Origin: Microcebus murinus
Lineage: Eukaryota > Chordata > Mammalia > Primates > Cheirogaleidae
Length of the DNA stretch: 64,000 bases
Reading direction: 5' to 3'
Assembly (NCBI RefSeq): GCF_040939455.1
Contig: NC_134108.1
Span: forward strand, 36,500,501 to 36,564,500
Below are positions 45,908 to 57,744 of the stretch, in pieces. How positions within the stretch are numbered: position 1 is the first letter of the stretch; the number at the start of each line of letters is the position of its first letter. The position numbers and the translations under genes were made by a program. Below the pieces are notes generated by a model that was not told the origin of the DNA, made no database searches, and was given only the letters and a program-made list of their open reading frames with translations.

Positions 45908-46699
45908 AACATTCTTTGCAAAAAGTACCACCTTTATTTCATAACCCATCCCATAGATTTGGTGGGGCCACTCAGCCATAGAAAAGAATAATCCAGTAAA
46001 GAAGATCAAGAACCCAAATACTTGAGCCTCACTAGTTAGAAATTTCAAAACTACTAGATGAACCTCAACCCATCCCAGAGTAAAGATGTTCCAGGCCTCA
46101 CAAACATCATAAAAATAAGTACAAACTAAAAACAACACATTTTTTAATAAAGTAAAAAGAAATAGCAGTTGATATTTTTCAGAAATTTGTAACAGTACAT
46201 GGATAATTTTCAATTGTCTTCCCCTCAGGAGCATATACTAAGTAACACAGACTTAAAAGCTCATTATATTTATTTTTCTACTTTTTCTGTAATTAATTTC
46301 TGATTAGTTACTTAATAGGCTTGATTATGTCTTCTCCATTCTGTACATTACCATTTGTAGCACCGTAACTTAGGTTAATAACGTTTCCTTTAAATCTGTA
46401 TGATTTTAAATTGCCTTTATAAGCCATTGTTCATACTACTGCTAGTTTTAATCCTCATAATACACTTGTTCAATACCCTTTCAGGCCTTCTCAAGCCTAA
46501 AAGTGAAGTATAAACATGTGAGATATGAATATAAGCTTGCAATATAGATCCCATTAACTCATTCCAGTCTATTTTCCACCATACTTCTCATTCTTATGAT
46601 AACCTGTTGGTCACATTTGGCAGTTTACTTTAAAAGTAAACAGGCTTCCAAATTAACCTGCCTTAGGGACATCTTGTGATTCATAGTGACATCTTTCTG
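45908..46699. other. No recognised feature
   Basis: No named repeat. The 110-codon minus frame at 45902-46234 shows no domain or conserved motif that I can recognise. Confidence 0.45.
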
Positions 46700-47062
46700 A
46701 ATAAACAATCTTATTGTTAGTTCCTCGAATTGTTGATGTACTGATTAATGTATGACTGTCATTGAAAAGCATGCTGATTTATTTCTGAATCATGAAATTT
46801 TACTGCTTGTCTCAGACACAGACATTTTAGCCTATATGTTCCGATCTGTGGCCAATTATTGTAACTGTTATATTGTACACTCCAAAGAAAAAGACAACTC
46901 TGGTATTAGGAGTTCTCCTCCTTTCTTCTAAACTCTCAAAAGCCTTCCAACTTGTAACAGACTCCAGAACACTCCCAATTTTTTTGGTGTGTTTCCCAGA
47001 TAGATCCTCACATTTGGCTTCCAATAAACCTTTATCAAATTATTTCTGCCTCAACAGCCTTA
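46700..47062 (+). mobile_element. Probable ERV LTR 3' part
   Basis: ACAGACTCCAGAACACTCCC, TTTGGCTTCCAATAAACC (polyadenylation signal at about 47025) and ATTTCTGCCTCAACAGCC followed by AGTCAACA have the U3/R/U5 order of a class I LTR. The 5' boundary is unclear. Confidence 0.5.
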
Positions 47063-47264
47063 ATTTCAGTCAACACTCACCTCTGTAAAACCTCTGTTTC
47101 ATCAACTTGTCTGATTTCTCCTACCTACCTTAGGTTTTCCACTTTTTTTTTTTCAGCATCATACAGACTCTTGGAAGGTTTTCCATTTTTGTGCCTTCAG
47201 TCAAATATAATCCTCCTCTGATCTCAGTCCACTTAAGTTCTACCCGTGAGGTGGTATTTTCTCA

Positions 47265-47395
47265 AAAGGTAAATGGAGATGCACCTTTATCAGAATCACC
47301 TGGTATTTGTGATTCTAGAAATTGGGCTCAGATATTTTCATTTCATGCAAATTATCCAGGTAATTTTTAAGCACATTGAATTCTGAGAACCTGGT
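47265..47395 (+). mobile_element. MER5-like hAT fragment
   Basis: ACCTTTATCAGAATCACCTG and AAATTGGGCTCAGATATTTT, then TGAATTCTGAGAACCTGG, match the MER5A layout, but termini are lost. Confidence 0.5.
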
Positions 47396-47469
47396 ATGGT
47401 TCAGTATGGTTCAGGTTTTTCTTCTTCCAATAAAGCCAATATAATTTAAAAATTAAAAACTAAAAGAGC

Positions 47470-47660
47470 ATTTAAATTCCGACTTTGCCACTTAAAAAGA
47501 GTTTTGACTTTGACCAGTCATTAATCTTCCTGAGCCAAGTTTTCTGGTTTGAAAGAGAGATAATAACACCTGTCTACCAGACATGCTTGTTATATGAATC
47601 AATGAAAGTATTTCTGTAAGAAAAAAATTCAAAATGTATACAACCTGAGTTTTTAAAATT
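47470..47660 (+). repeat. MIR SINE fragment
   Basis: ATTCCGACTTTGCCACTTA, TCTTCCTGAGCCAAGTTTTC, GAGAGATAATAACACCTGTC and a decayed right part follow MIR in sense order. Confidence 0.7.
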
Positions 47661-47689
47661 CCTCTCCCCCACCCATTTCAACATTAGGC

Positions 47690-47890
47690 TAGTACTACAT
47701 AACATATTGTTTAAAATCCTTGGGTTTGAAACCTTGCTCCATTGCAAACCTGGACACAAAAAAATAACCTGTCTATGCCTCAATATCTCAATCCATAAAT
47801 CAGGGACACTAATTGTATCTATTATTAAATGAGAAAATACACTTAACCCAATGGTAGGTACACAATAAATATTTAGCAATTGTTAGCTAT
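47690..47890 (+). repeat. MIR SINE, sense
   Basis: TTGGGTTTGAAACCTTGCTC, CCTCAATATCTCAATCCATA, AATGAGAAAATACACTTAAC and TAGGTACACAATAAATATTT are in MIR order. This is the second MIR in tandem with the copy at 47470; they are separate insertions. Confidence 0.8.
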
Positions 47891-48489
47891 TATTTGGAGT
47901 CATTTTATTATTGTTGCTCTTAGAGATCATCATTGTTATTGGTAAGCACTGAATAATGTTTGAATTAAATCTACCATAAAGTGCTTTAGAAAAAGTGAAT
48001 AATTATCAAAAGTTACAGAAAAATTATAATTATCTCTCATTTATAGTATTTAAATTACAATACAATTTATCCAAACTCTTTGTAAGCTAATGTCCTTGAA
48101 AATACAATTTCAAAGCAGGAATACTAAACTGTAAATCTTAAAACCATTATCACAATTCCCATTATTGTACATATTTAGAATTATTCTAGGAGATATGCTA
48201 AATAATTATCCCACATGCATGAAGAAAAAGCTAAGGCCCATACTATCTTACTAAACATATTGAAATATCAATCAATATTGTTTATATGGTCAACTGCTTC
48301 TATTCCAGATAAGAGAGTGAAATTATTCTATTAAATATAATGCATTTTGATAGTTTCATAACTTATAAAAAACAAAAATTTCTGATGTTCTGATGACAAC
48401 TAATATTTCTCCATAAGGAAAGATAAATGATATCTGTTTTAAAGTTAAAAATAAATGTTTAAAAAATCAAATTCATCTTTTTTTCCATG
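47891..48489. other. No recognised feature
   Basis: AT-rich, with no gene or named repeat. Confidence 0.5.
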
Positions 48490-49320
48490 TAACTTTTCCA
48501 TCATTGAGGGAGATGACACTATCTTTGATGTCCCTAAGGTGAGCAACTTTTTAAGTTGTCTTTGATCCCTCATACTCCTCCCACACATAATCTAGTTCAA
48601 CATCTCTAATAGTTATTCTTTCCTTTCTAGCTCTACAGATTCTTAATGATCTCTGGCCTGAATTGCTAAAACATATTCTCTATCAGCAGCTGTGCTTCTA
48701 GACCTTCTCTTTAATTAAGGCAAAGTGACATGACTTAAATCACATTTCTGATTCACCATTATATTTTATTAAAACTATTCCCCTTAAATCTCTCCCCTAC
48801 TCAGCCAATGCCTTTCATCAAATCCAGTTAACAAACCTTCCAAAACCTCATTGCATTTCATTATATCATTTTCCTTTCTCATACCCAGCCACTCTCTTTG
48901 CTCCCAAAATTATTCTTCATATCCTGTTATTAGCTTTTCCTTTCTCACGTTCCATTCTAATATTCACAATTTATTGTTCAATGTTTCTCTTGCCCATACA
49001 TGTTGTAGATGGCATAACTTACAATGTATTGTGAGACATACATTGTTTCATTTGGAATGGTAAAGTGTTGCTAACCCCATATGTTTTATAAGGTAAAGTT
49101 CTAGATAGCAATTCCTTAGTGCCTTCTCCCTAAACTGGGAGCACACTGAGACACCCAAATGCAAAGTACCAAGGATGTTACACTAGAATATAAGCTCCTG
49201 AGGGTAGAGGTTTTGTCAATTTTCACCACTGCTATAGCCCCAGAGCCTAAAGCACCCTAGAGCCTCAGCACATAGCAATCACTCAATAAATATTTGTTGA
49301 ATACACTGAATGAATAAATG
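48490..49320 (+). repeat. L2 LINE 3' portion, sense (long copy)
   Basis: The order TTTGATCCCTCATACTCCTC, AATTGCTAAAACATATTCTC, CTTCCAAAACCTCATTGCAT, TAAGCTCCTGAGGGTAGAGG, CACTCAATAAATATTTGTTG follows the L2 ORF end and 3' UTR in sense. It ends at the TGAATGAATAAATGAAC tail. Confidence 0.75.
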
Positions 49321-50329
49321 AACAAATACATCCCCACAAGACAAAACTATATTTATTATACAAAGACTTTGTACAGAATATAATGACAATATTATCAGCA
49401 TGGAATGTAACTATATTTTCCTGTGATGCAATTTCAGCAAGTATTTATCCAGATACTTCTACATCCCATACATCTATTTCATTCTATATATGAAAGTAAT
49501 CAAAGGGATAGTCAAATGCAAAAACAAACAAAAAAGGATGTTGCTTTATCTAAAAGTGGAATAAGAATAATTATGTGAAGGTTTTAAGGGAAGAATTTAA
49601 TTGTACATCCTTGTAAGTCACAAGGCAAATATCAGTTGTGGCTGAGATTTTTACTTCTTCAATTCAGCTGATATTAGAGATAGCCATGAGCATCATGATT
49701 TTATTAGCCATATTTTTCTTTTTTGGAAAATTATATATAAAATTATGTTATTACTACTGAAAAGGTTAATTTGTACTTTTTCATGTTGTTAGTAACCTAT
49801 TAGAAGTAAACAAATTATAAAAATAATCAGTTTTTAACCATAAATAAAGCACATACTATTTGTTATATAAAAAGAGAGGAAGATTTATGAAAAAAAGGTA
49901 AAAATGCAAAATTCAACAAATGACAGGTAGAAGCATTTCACACAAGATTTCTGTCTTGAATCACCAATGACTTGGACTGAATCTGGGTGGTCAATATATG
50001 GAAACAGGACAGTGTTAGCAATCATACTGAGAACATCAGCAAAAGGAGGGCACCTCCAAATTTTAAGCATTGAAATCTTCACAAGATCATATTTCTTTCA
50101 ATTACTTTGTTCCTATTTTATGGTTTAATATTGTCTTTAGTTTTAGTTAGACACTGAGGAGGTATTATAAATCATCTTTAATTTAATGGTCCTATTCTGG
50201 CTTTCTGGATATGACTGTGTTCAGAAAGCCCAAGCCCATATTATCACTCTTATTTCTGATACTTTAAAAAGCCATGGTTAGAGGGAGTTTTTCTGAGCAA
50301 TCAATTACTATCTTTGGGGGGATATAATT
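49321..50329. other. No recognised feature
   Basis: AT-rich, with no gene or named repeat over 1 kb. Confidence 0.5.
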
Positions 50330-50770
50330 GTTTATTTTGTATCCCAAACTGACCATACCTCAGGTGCCCAAGTATTTGGTCAAACATTATTCTGGGTATC
50401 ACTGGATGAGATTAGCATTTGAATTGGTATAATGAACAAAGCCTATTGCTCTACCTTATGTGAGTGGGCTTCACCCAATCAACTGAAGACTTAAATAGAA
50501 TAAAAAGTCCAAGAGGGAATTCCTCCTATCTGACTGCTGAGTGAGGACATTGGTTTGTTCTTGTCTTTGGACTTGGAGAGAAACATGGCCTCTTCTTGGT
50601 CTCAAGCCTACTGACCACAGATCTTCCAACTTCTCAGCCTACATAATTGCATGTGCCAATTCCTTAGTCTTATCATCTGTCTTTCTATATCCTATTGATC
50701 ATGAGTCGATAGAACTGAGACTTATACAGAGGGCATTCATTATTAGGAGGTCCTGTTTCCCTTTCATTCT
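50330..50770 (+). repeat. Old mammalian interspersed repeat, family not assigned
   Basis: GGTCAAACATTATTCTGGGT, GTGGGCTTCACCCAATCAAC, GAGGGAATTCCTCCTATCTG and AATTGCATGTGCCAATTCCT, then ATATCCTATTGATC, follow a familiar eutherian repeat that ends in a CCTATTGGTTCTG-type motif. The 82-codon frame at 50541-50789 lies in it. Confidence 0.55.
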
Positions 50771-51012
50771 TTTTGATCCTATAATATAATGCTGTTAAAG
50801 GAAGTCAAGAAAAAGAGTGAAGAAATTGATAGAGAAAGTGTGCTTATAAAATTCTCTTAACAGAATTCTAGAATGATAAAAGCTGGAAAGGATATAACCT
50901 AGTCATTTATAGATGACCCCATGGAGCCTAATTTTTTCATGTGATTTGTGCAGAGTAATGAATCATTATTAAATAAATAAATAAAAATAAAGGGAAAGTC
51001 TATGCGTAAATG

Positions 51013-51085
51013 TATAGCCTTGAAATATTACACAATATAGCCTTGAAATATTACACAATGTATAGCCTTGAAATATTACACAATA
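51013..51085. repeat. Three tandem copies of a 23-25 bp unit
   Basis: TATAGCCTTGAAATATTACA plus CAA starts at 51013, 51036 and 51061 with no internal mismatch. The spacing of 23 then 25 reflects an extra TG. Recent local duplication. Confidence 0.95.
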
Positions 51086-51144
51086 TAAGCATTAGGTCTC
51101 TGTAGACGCTCATAGATGCTAAGGCCCTGAGCATACCAGGTAAC

Positions 51145-51370
51145 ATCATAGACTTTAAACTCAGTAAGCCTGAGATTAAGTTCTTTCTCTGCTGCCTAGA
51201 AATTGTCTAACCTTAATTGGTTGACTTTACCTATTTTGGTCTTCATTTCCTCCTTTGTGAAGTGGGGGAATAATATCTACTTTTGAGGTGTGTAGTAAGG
51301 ATTAAATGAAACAACACAAAATTCTGAGTGGCATATACTGTGCACATAAAATATGGTTTCTATTGTTGTT
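51145..51370 (+). repeat. MIR SINE, sense
   Basis: AGTAAGCCTGAGATTAAGTT, TTCATTTCCTCCTTTGTGAA, GTGGGGGAATAATATCTAC and AGGATTAAATGAAACAACAC are in MIR order, decaying toward the right end. Confidence 0.85.
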
Positions 51371-51589
51371 ATACAAGTATATTTGTACAGCCATTATGTA
51401 TGTGTGGCTGATGCTAGGTCCAGGGTAGAACTTAAAATAAGTGTTTGCTGAGTGTAGGCTGTTTGGAGTAGGAGGTGAGGCTTAGAGACTTGGCCTCTCT
51501 CCAGTTTGTACCAATACATGGCATTTCATTATGATTCATTCTTTTAATTCCTTTTAGTAATAGAATGCTTTGTTACCATTACTCAGTAC

Positions 51590-51750
51590 TTCAGCAATGT
51601 TCAGAGTATTATTTTTGTCTTAATTTGATAAAAGAATCTATAACTTTAGAGAGAAAAATAATTTGTCCATATCATAAAACTAGCAAATGGTATAGTCAAA
51701 ATTAGAAACCAGCCCTTCTTATTTCATTTCTTTCCATTACTGACAGTCTT
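51590..51750 (-). repeat. MIR-like fragment, inverted
   Basis: AGAGTATTATTTTTGTCTTA, ATAAAACTAGCAAATGGTAT and AATTAGAAACCAGCCCTTC resemble the reverse complement of the MIR body. Confidence 0.5.
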
Positions 51751-52689
51751 GTTAATATATAAATATCAGGTAAGAGAATTACATGAATCATCTCCAAAAA
51801 GAAATGAAATATATTCTGTAAGTGACATGAGGAATTATTCTTGTCACTTTATAGTTGCAGCTCATGGATTAGATCATTGCATAACAATGATGGTAATGAA
51901 GATCTGTGTAGGGTTTTGTAGTTAGAAGTCAATTACATTAATTCCACAAACCTTAATTTAACTTAAATTTAAATTTTCCTTATTGCTCAAGTGAAAGATC
52001 GACTAAACCTGGATTTCATTACTTTTAACTCCAAAGACATTCCACTAAGCCACAGTTGCTTCCAACTTCTTGGTTTTATTGGTATATTGACAATCTGACA
52101 GGAAACAAAGTCCAAAAGGATAGGGATACAGATCAAACTTTTTGAGAAAATAAGAAAATAAGGAAAGACTAAGGGAGCATTCTGTCTTAGCTAGGCAACT
52201 AACCATAGACCAGAGAACTTAACTTTGCATGAGATAAGACCTTCAGCCTTTCATTGAATTATTTATAAAATTTCTCTACATTTCTGGCATTTCTGTCAAA
52301 TGCAGCAACTTTTAAATTGTTCTACCCTTCAAAAATCAATAAAAGGAAGAATTGTATTCTCTTCTATCATAAATACATTTTTTTCTGTATAATTAGAACA
52401 AAGCCATGAAATAACCAACTATAGTGAGCATCCTTTGACAGCTTTCCCAATGGTGATTGCTATAGTCCAGCACAGCCCTATACTTTTCTTCAGCTCAGAG
52501 CAAAAGAAATATTTCTCACTATGACTTCTGCTGGGAAAGCCCTCATCTGATAGTTCTAAAACTGAAAATTTAATCTCTGCCCTGCTTATGATTTAAAAAC
52601 CTTAAGGATCATTTCTGACCAATTTATTCTTCTGTGCTTATAGATAAGAAGTAATGGAGGAAATAAAAAACATCACAAAAGGTATTTAT
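51751..52689. other. No recognised feature
   Basis: No gene or named repeat. Composition is ordinary and AT-rich. Confidence 0.5.
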
Positions 52690-52790
52690 TTGGTCATTCA
52701 GCAAATATCTACTGAATATCTACTATGTGCTGGATACTACAAACTAATAGAACAGGGACCTTACAAAGCTTACAGTCTATGTTAACTATT
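52690..52790 (-). repeat. L2 LINE 3' terminus, antisense
   Basis: TTCAGCAAATATCTACTGAA, ATCTACTATGTGCTGGATAC and GGGACCTTACAAAGCTTACA are a clear L2 tail in reverse complement. Confidence 0.8.
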
Positions 52791-53511
52791 ATTTTAAGAA
52801 TTCAGCTTCCATGAATGAGATCTAATTATTTTAAACATAAAAAATATGCCAAAGTAAATTTTACAGTTTTTAAAGTACTTTCACTTCAGAAAAAAATGTA
52901 GTAGTGATATTAGAAAAGGATAAATATTCTTCATATAATAGACACATTGCCTTGAATTCTGCCTATATAAAAAGCACAGATATTTAATGAATTTGTTATT
53001 AATACATCAGGTGAAAGAATTGTTTGGCATCAAGGAACCAGACAAATTACTTTTTATCTGGAGATCCCAGTTTCATAGAAACAGCTAGGGTGCTAGATTG
53101 TTAAAAACAGAGATTAGTAACCAATGGAATCCATTATGTCCACTATCTGGGGTGGTGACAGGGAAGTTGGAGAGTTCATAAGATCACAAGAAAGTTCAAG
53201 TTCTGATCATGCTCTGAGCAGCATCAAAAGTAATTTATAAATAGACTCAGTCTTTTCACCTTTTTTTCCTGATCTTTGAACATCCTCTGGGAATACTGAG
53301 CTGAAACTAAGAACTCTGAATCCTGGAAGACAACTTGAAAAAATTATATTTAACCTTAGACTCTATAGTCACTGAGAATTTGTACTTGATGGAGAGTTCT
53401 CTCTGTGTGTTCTGTCTCTTTGGATTTGAAGAGGCAAGGAAGCCGAAGTGACTGCAGAATGGATACAGAGTCTGTATCTCTGCAGAGGCATATGCTCCCA
53501 TCTGTTAAAGG

Positions 53512-53615
53512 GCTCCTCATTCACTGAACAAATATTTATTGAGTAGCTACTCTGTGTCAGGCCCTGGTGAACAAGACAGACACAGTCCTGGACTTTAAAA
53601 GGTCACATCATGCCA
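53512..53615 (-). repeat. L2 LINE 3' terminus, antisense
   Basis: TGAACAAATATTTATTGAGT, TACTCTGTGTCAGGCCCTG and GAACAAGACAGACACAGTCC are the best kept L2 tail in the window. Confidence 0.88.
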
Positions 53616-53864
53616 AATTGTCATTGACAGATTAAGAAAACAAAAGGCCAAAAGGACAGAATGATTACAGATACCTGCTAACCCCTTTTGCTCACACACA
53701 TAAACATCACATCAACAGCTGACAGGTAAGTTTGTGACAAGAATAATTTTCAGAATACCAAATCTCAATGTAGTCTACTATTGACTTAGAGCTTTAACTG
53801 ATAACTACTTGGTAAGCATTCATATTTGGATCATCTTTGGATCATTTGATGCCAGACAGCAAGG

Positions 53865-53960
53865 CTTTAATCACTCAATAGATATTTGTTGACCATCTAC
53901 ACCTGTGCATAGAACGATGCTGGGTTACGGCAATATAGTTATTCATCTCATGGAAACCAG
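53865..53960 (-). repeat. L2 LINE 3' terminus, antisense, decayed
   Basis: AATCACTCAATAGATATTTG and CATAGAACGATGCTGGGTTA fit a worn L2 tail. Confidence 0.5.
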
Positions 53961-55305
53961 GGCAAGGAAGCTAAATTGTCTTTTAAATACATACATTATA
54001 TCACTTAAGATTTTCCCATCAAAAACACACAAACAGCCTCAGAAGTCAGGTCTTATAACATATCTTTAGATATTTCTTTTTTTCTTTTTACTAGTTCCTC
54101 ATAGAACTGGAAATGGCCTCGTCCCATGTCTCCTGGCTTTGTGGGATCTGCAATAATAGATCCAGGACCAGACTCATCTTTTCCTTACTCTACACACTTA
54201 AATTCTGAATTTGCAGTTCTGGCGCTTTCTTCCACTCCCTCAGTTTTGTGACTATGGCCCCTCCCACCAGTTCACAGATGGGTACTGAGGTAGAGAGGGA
54301 AATATATCACCATCTGGGCAAGATAGGAGATGAAAAAGCCACTTAGATGAATATAATACATTCATCTTCCTTGAAAGTCCCTGGGTCTTTCTTAATCTAT
54401 TCTATAATCAATATTTCTTAGAGCTCTGTTTATATATATCTAACCTTAGGATTGGGATAGAAAATATGAATCAGGTTTCTTTCTGTATTAGAAAATCTTC
54501 ATCTGCAGATAGTATTCCTCCCTTTGGAAAAGACAGAAGCCAAATCCAGTGTTCAAATAGAATGTTAAAAAATAAAAGTGAGACTTCTACTGGTTAACAC
54601 TATTAAGACGGAATGATGTTCTGATTCAGTAAAATTGTCTTCACAGCTGATCGTAAGCTTGTTGCTTCAGCCTAATTGCTAGAATATTGAAATATTAACA
54701 CCTCCAAAATGGTTTGTAAACAGCCATGCCCCAAGCTTCCTAAATTCTGCCTTATCTCAAGTAAGAAAAATGTGTTAGAATCCTGTTTCTGTCATAGGTA
54801 GGAATAAGCTAATGACAGGTAACTCCTCACCCACCTACCTCTCAGTTTTTGATATGAGAACTTTCTAGGAAAAAGACTAGAGAAAAAACAGTTTGTGCTG
54901 GTGGCAAAGATGAAAGAATACTATACTTTCTCAGGTCTACTGTATGTTGGACTTACATCCATCTTGTTAGGCTGACTCTGCCAACACAACCTAAGCTTTC
55001 AGATATCTTCAGGGGTAAAAGATGGGGACTCACACACAGCTTGTCCATGACCCAGGAATATCCATTTCCATGACCTTCTGGAAGCAATATCTACCTATGA
55101 GAGTTTTCTACTCTAGGGTCAAAAGTGAAGCCATGGATAAGGAATGGAAATGGAAGCATTGTTCAGCAATTAGTGTCATATCTATTTTTCCCCCTTTTCT
55201 AACATGCCAATAAATGATCTTTTATTTTCCTTTTTACATTTGCTGGTTCAAAAACATTTAATTCAGCTGAAACATACAAATTAGTTCAAACTCAGAGGCA
55301 CACAG
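53961..55305. other. No recognised feature
   Basis: No gene or named repeat. The 63-codon frame at 55022-55213 has no recognisable motif. Confidence 0.45.
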
Positions 55306-55307
55306 AT

Positions 55308-55377
55308 ACACACACACACACAGACACTGAAGGAGGCAGGAAGGAGGAGAGAGAGAGAGAGAAAGAGAGAGAGAGAA
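55308..55377. repeat. Compound (AC)n / (AG)n microsatellite
   Basis: An ACACACACACAC run followed by a GA-rich run (GGAGGAGAGAGAGAGAGAG) of about 50 bp. Confidence 0.95.
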
Positions 55378-55555
55378 AATAACAATTTTGACCTTTGACA
55401 AAAAAATCATTTTGTAACTTACCCTTTCTTAGCACTGACTTGTGAGGTAGTTTATTTCCTCAGGGCTTTATTAGGTTCCAAGGAATAAGCAAGCAAACTA
55501 ATCCATGCTAACATTGCAATGTCCCTCCACAGAGACGCTATGTTTGCATTTGAAT

Positions 55556-55680
55556 TAATTTATTCAGTAATATTTAGTAAACACCCATTAAGCACCCAGC
55601 ACTATGCTTAACACAAGAGAAACCAAATGAATATAAAATACAAACCCAGCCCAGCAGGACATTACAAAACAATAGCAGCA
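55556..55680 (-). repeat. L2 LINE 3' terminus, antisense
   Basis: ATTCAGTAATATTTAGTAAA, AAGCACCCAGCACTATGC and AGCAGGACATTACAAAAC follow the L2 tail in reverse complement. Confidence 0.65.
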
Positions 55681-55696
55681 TTGTTGAGGCAGTGAG

Positions 55697-56614
55697 TTTT
55701 TTTTTTTTTTATTTTCTCATCCTGAAGACAGGAGGAGCTACTTGAATACAAAGAAAGGAGGCTCCCTGAAGACCGGCAGACAGGGCAGCTGGAAAAAGTA
55801 ATGGGAAGGTGGGTGAGAAAGATTTATTTGCTGTTGATTCTCAGGTTCTCATTTCTTGTAGAAGTCATATTCTAGAAAGTCACTGCAAGCACTGAATTAG
55901 TGAATACCAAACTATTGTTCCTAGGGAAAATACAATGTTAGGTTCCTGTGAGCCTCTGGGCACATTTGTGTCAACTCATCAATATATAATATTGTTTTAT
56001 GTGTGTTTCGGTTTAAAGACACCTTATTTAATATATATTGTTTTTTCATTACTGTTGAACTCACAGCCAACACCACTATAACTCATGCCTGGATGAAGTT
56101 TATGTAACAAATGCATTTCCTCTGACAGGCACAATACAGTTTTCCTGAGGTCTGGAACACTAGGCAGCACTTCAGCACTATGTTTGGGGGTCTATTTAAA
56201 TCAGAAAATCACAATAAAAAACAACAAAAATGGAAAAACATGGCACTACATAGACTACAAAAAGGGTACTTGTTTACAATATGAGAGACAAAATAAGGCA
56301 GAGCATTTCTTTGTTCAGCCTCAGCTAAGAACATGTGCATAACTCAAATTTTTCTTTGCTTTGCACATATCCATGAAAAGCCATTAAATCACTGTATTGA
56401 TTTTGAACTCATAAAAATTTTTTAGTGAGTAGGTACATTTGAAAATAGAGAACCTGGGAATAATGAAGATTGATTATATTTATAAAGGAAAATAGAAGAC
56501 ATTACAAAAAACCTGGAACAAGAGGAAGAGCACAGTAATTTTGGGAATGTGTGAAGAGGTAGATCATGTTGCTACAGATGCTATTCAAAGAAGGGTATGT
56601 AAACCAGCAATACT
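55697..56614. other. No recognised feature apart from a T run
   Basis: Opens with a T run at about 55698-55711. Then no gene or named repeat. Confidence 0.5.
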
Positions 56615-56740
56615 AGCATTACCAGGCCCTACCCCAGATTGGCTAAATCAAAGACTCTGGGATGGAACTCATAAATCTGTGTTTTAACAAGACCCTCCCC
56701 CGCCCAATTCCCCAGGTGAGTGTGATACAGAGAATCATCA
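56615..56740 (-). mobile_element. MER5-like hAT fragment
   Basis: TACCAGGCCCTACCCCAGAT, ATCTGTGTTTTAACAAGACC and CCCCAGGTGAGTGTGATACA correspond to the interior of MER5A. Both ends are lost, and the orientation is tentative. Confidence 0.6.
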
Positions 56741-56950
56741 CTGTAGATTGTTCTAGACTAAGAGTAATAATAGGAAATAAAAGGAGGAAAGAAGGGTATA
56801 ATAGGACTTGTCAGTGTCCTGATGGCCAAGTCAGTAGAATTCCTCTTTACCCAATAGTAATAAGAGAGTAAGCAGTTTTTGTTTTTGTATAATTGATAAG
56901 TCAGGTTAAGATATTTAACAGTAGTGTAGATCTAGAGTAATGATTTAGAG

Positions 56951-57156
56951 CAGGATCTCTCCACTTTGGGACTGTTGACATTTTGGGCTGGCTAATTCTG
57001 TGTTATTAGGGGCTGTTCTGTGCATTGGGGGATATTTAGCAGCATCTCAGGTCTTTACCTGCTAGATGGTAGTAGCAATGCCTTCTGATTGCGATAACCA
57101 AGAATGTCTACAGATGCCCACTGGGAGGCAAAATAGTCTCTGGTTGAGAACCACTG
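56951..57156 (-). mobile_element. MER20 (hAT-Charlie)
   Basis: 206 bp with CAGGATCTCTCCACTTTGG at one end and GGTTGAGAACCACTG at the other, plus TTCTGTGCATTGGGGGATAT and TTAGCAGCATCTCAGG inside. This is the third MER20 and all three run in the same direction. Confidence 0.88.
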
Positions 57157-57184
57157 ATATATGATAATGCTGCTTTGATTTGTT

Positions 57185-57320
57185 TATTAAATTATTCAGC
57201 TTAATTCAGCTAGTATTAATTGATCACCAGTTATGTCTCATACTCGGCTTGGGGTAGAGATGAAAAGATATACAAAGCAAAGATTATATTAACTTTTCTC
57301 TGAGATCTTAGCTTTTAGAA
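57185..57320 (-). repeat. L2 LINE 3' terminus, antisense, decayed
   Basis: TTCAGCTAGTATTAATTGAT, CAGTTATGTCTCATACTCGG and GGGGTAGAGATGAAAAGATA fit a worn L2 tail. Confidence 0.5.
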
Positions 57321-57744
57321 ATGAATTAACCCATCTTTAAAAGGTAGTAGAAATTAGGTATTCTTATTTTGATTTGTATGGATTAAGCCATCAATCTATA
57401 GATTTAGTTGGTAGCATTCTGGATTTGAGAAAAATCCAATTTTGCAACTACAAGAATTGTCCACAAATATTACACTGGAATTTTATTACTCAGACTCTTT
57501 GGTTATCATGTGGTTCATTTTGTCATTTCACGCTTCCCCTAATGCTATCATTGTTGGACACAAAGCAAGGGATAAGCAGGATTGGAGATACTCAGCCAGA
57601 CACTGGCATACTACTCCTGTGCCTTTGAATCTGATGCTTTCCTTAAATGATGAGAAGCAGGTGCTAAACATTCTGAAGTAGTTCAGTTTGTGCATTCAGT
57701 TTCATGTAATGGGGCAATAAGGTTCTTTCATATACTCTGCAAGA
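57321..57744. other. No recognised feature
   Basis: Two overlapping frames (57374-57628 and 57442-57681) have no motif. The segment abuts the mariner relic and could include its lost 5' end, but I see no terminal repeat. Confidence 0.45.

Noticed and set aside
45902..46234. 110-codon minus-strand frame next to an Alu
   Set aside because: Hydrophobic, Leu/Phe-rich wording is what AT-rich DNA yields by chance; no domain seen.
51013..51085. Short regularly spaced repeats as a CRISPR array
   Set aside because: The units are directly adjacent with no spacers, and the DNA is mammalian.
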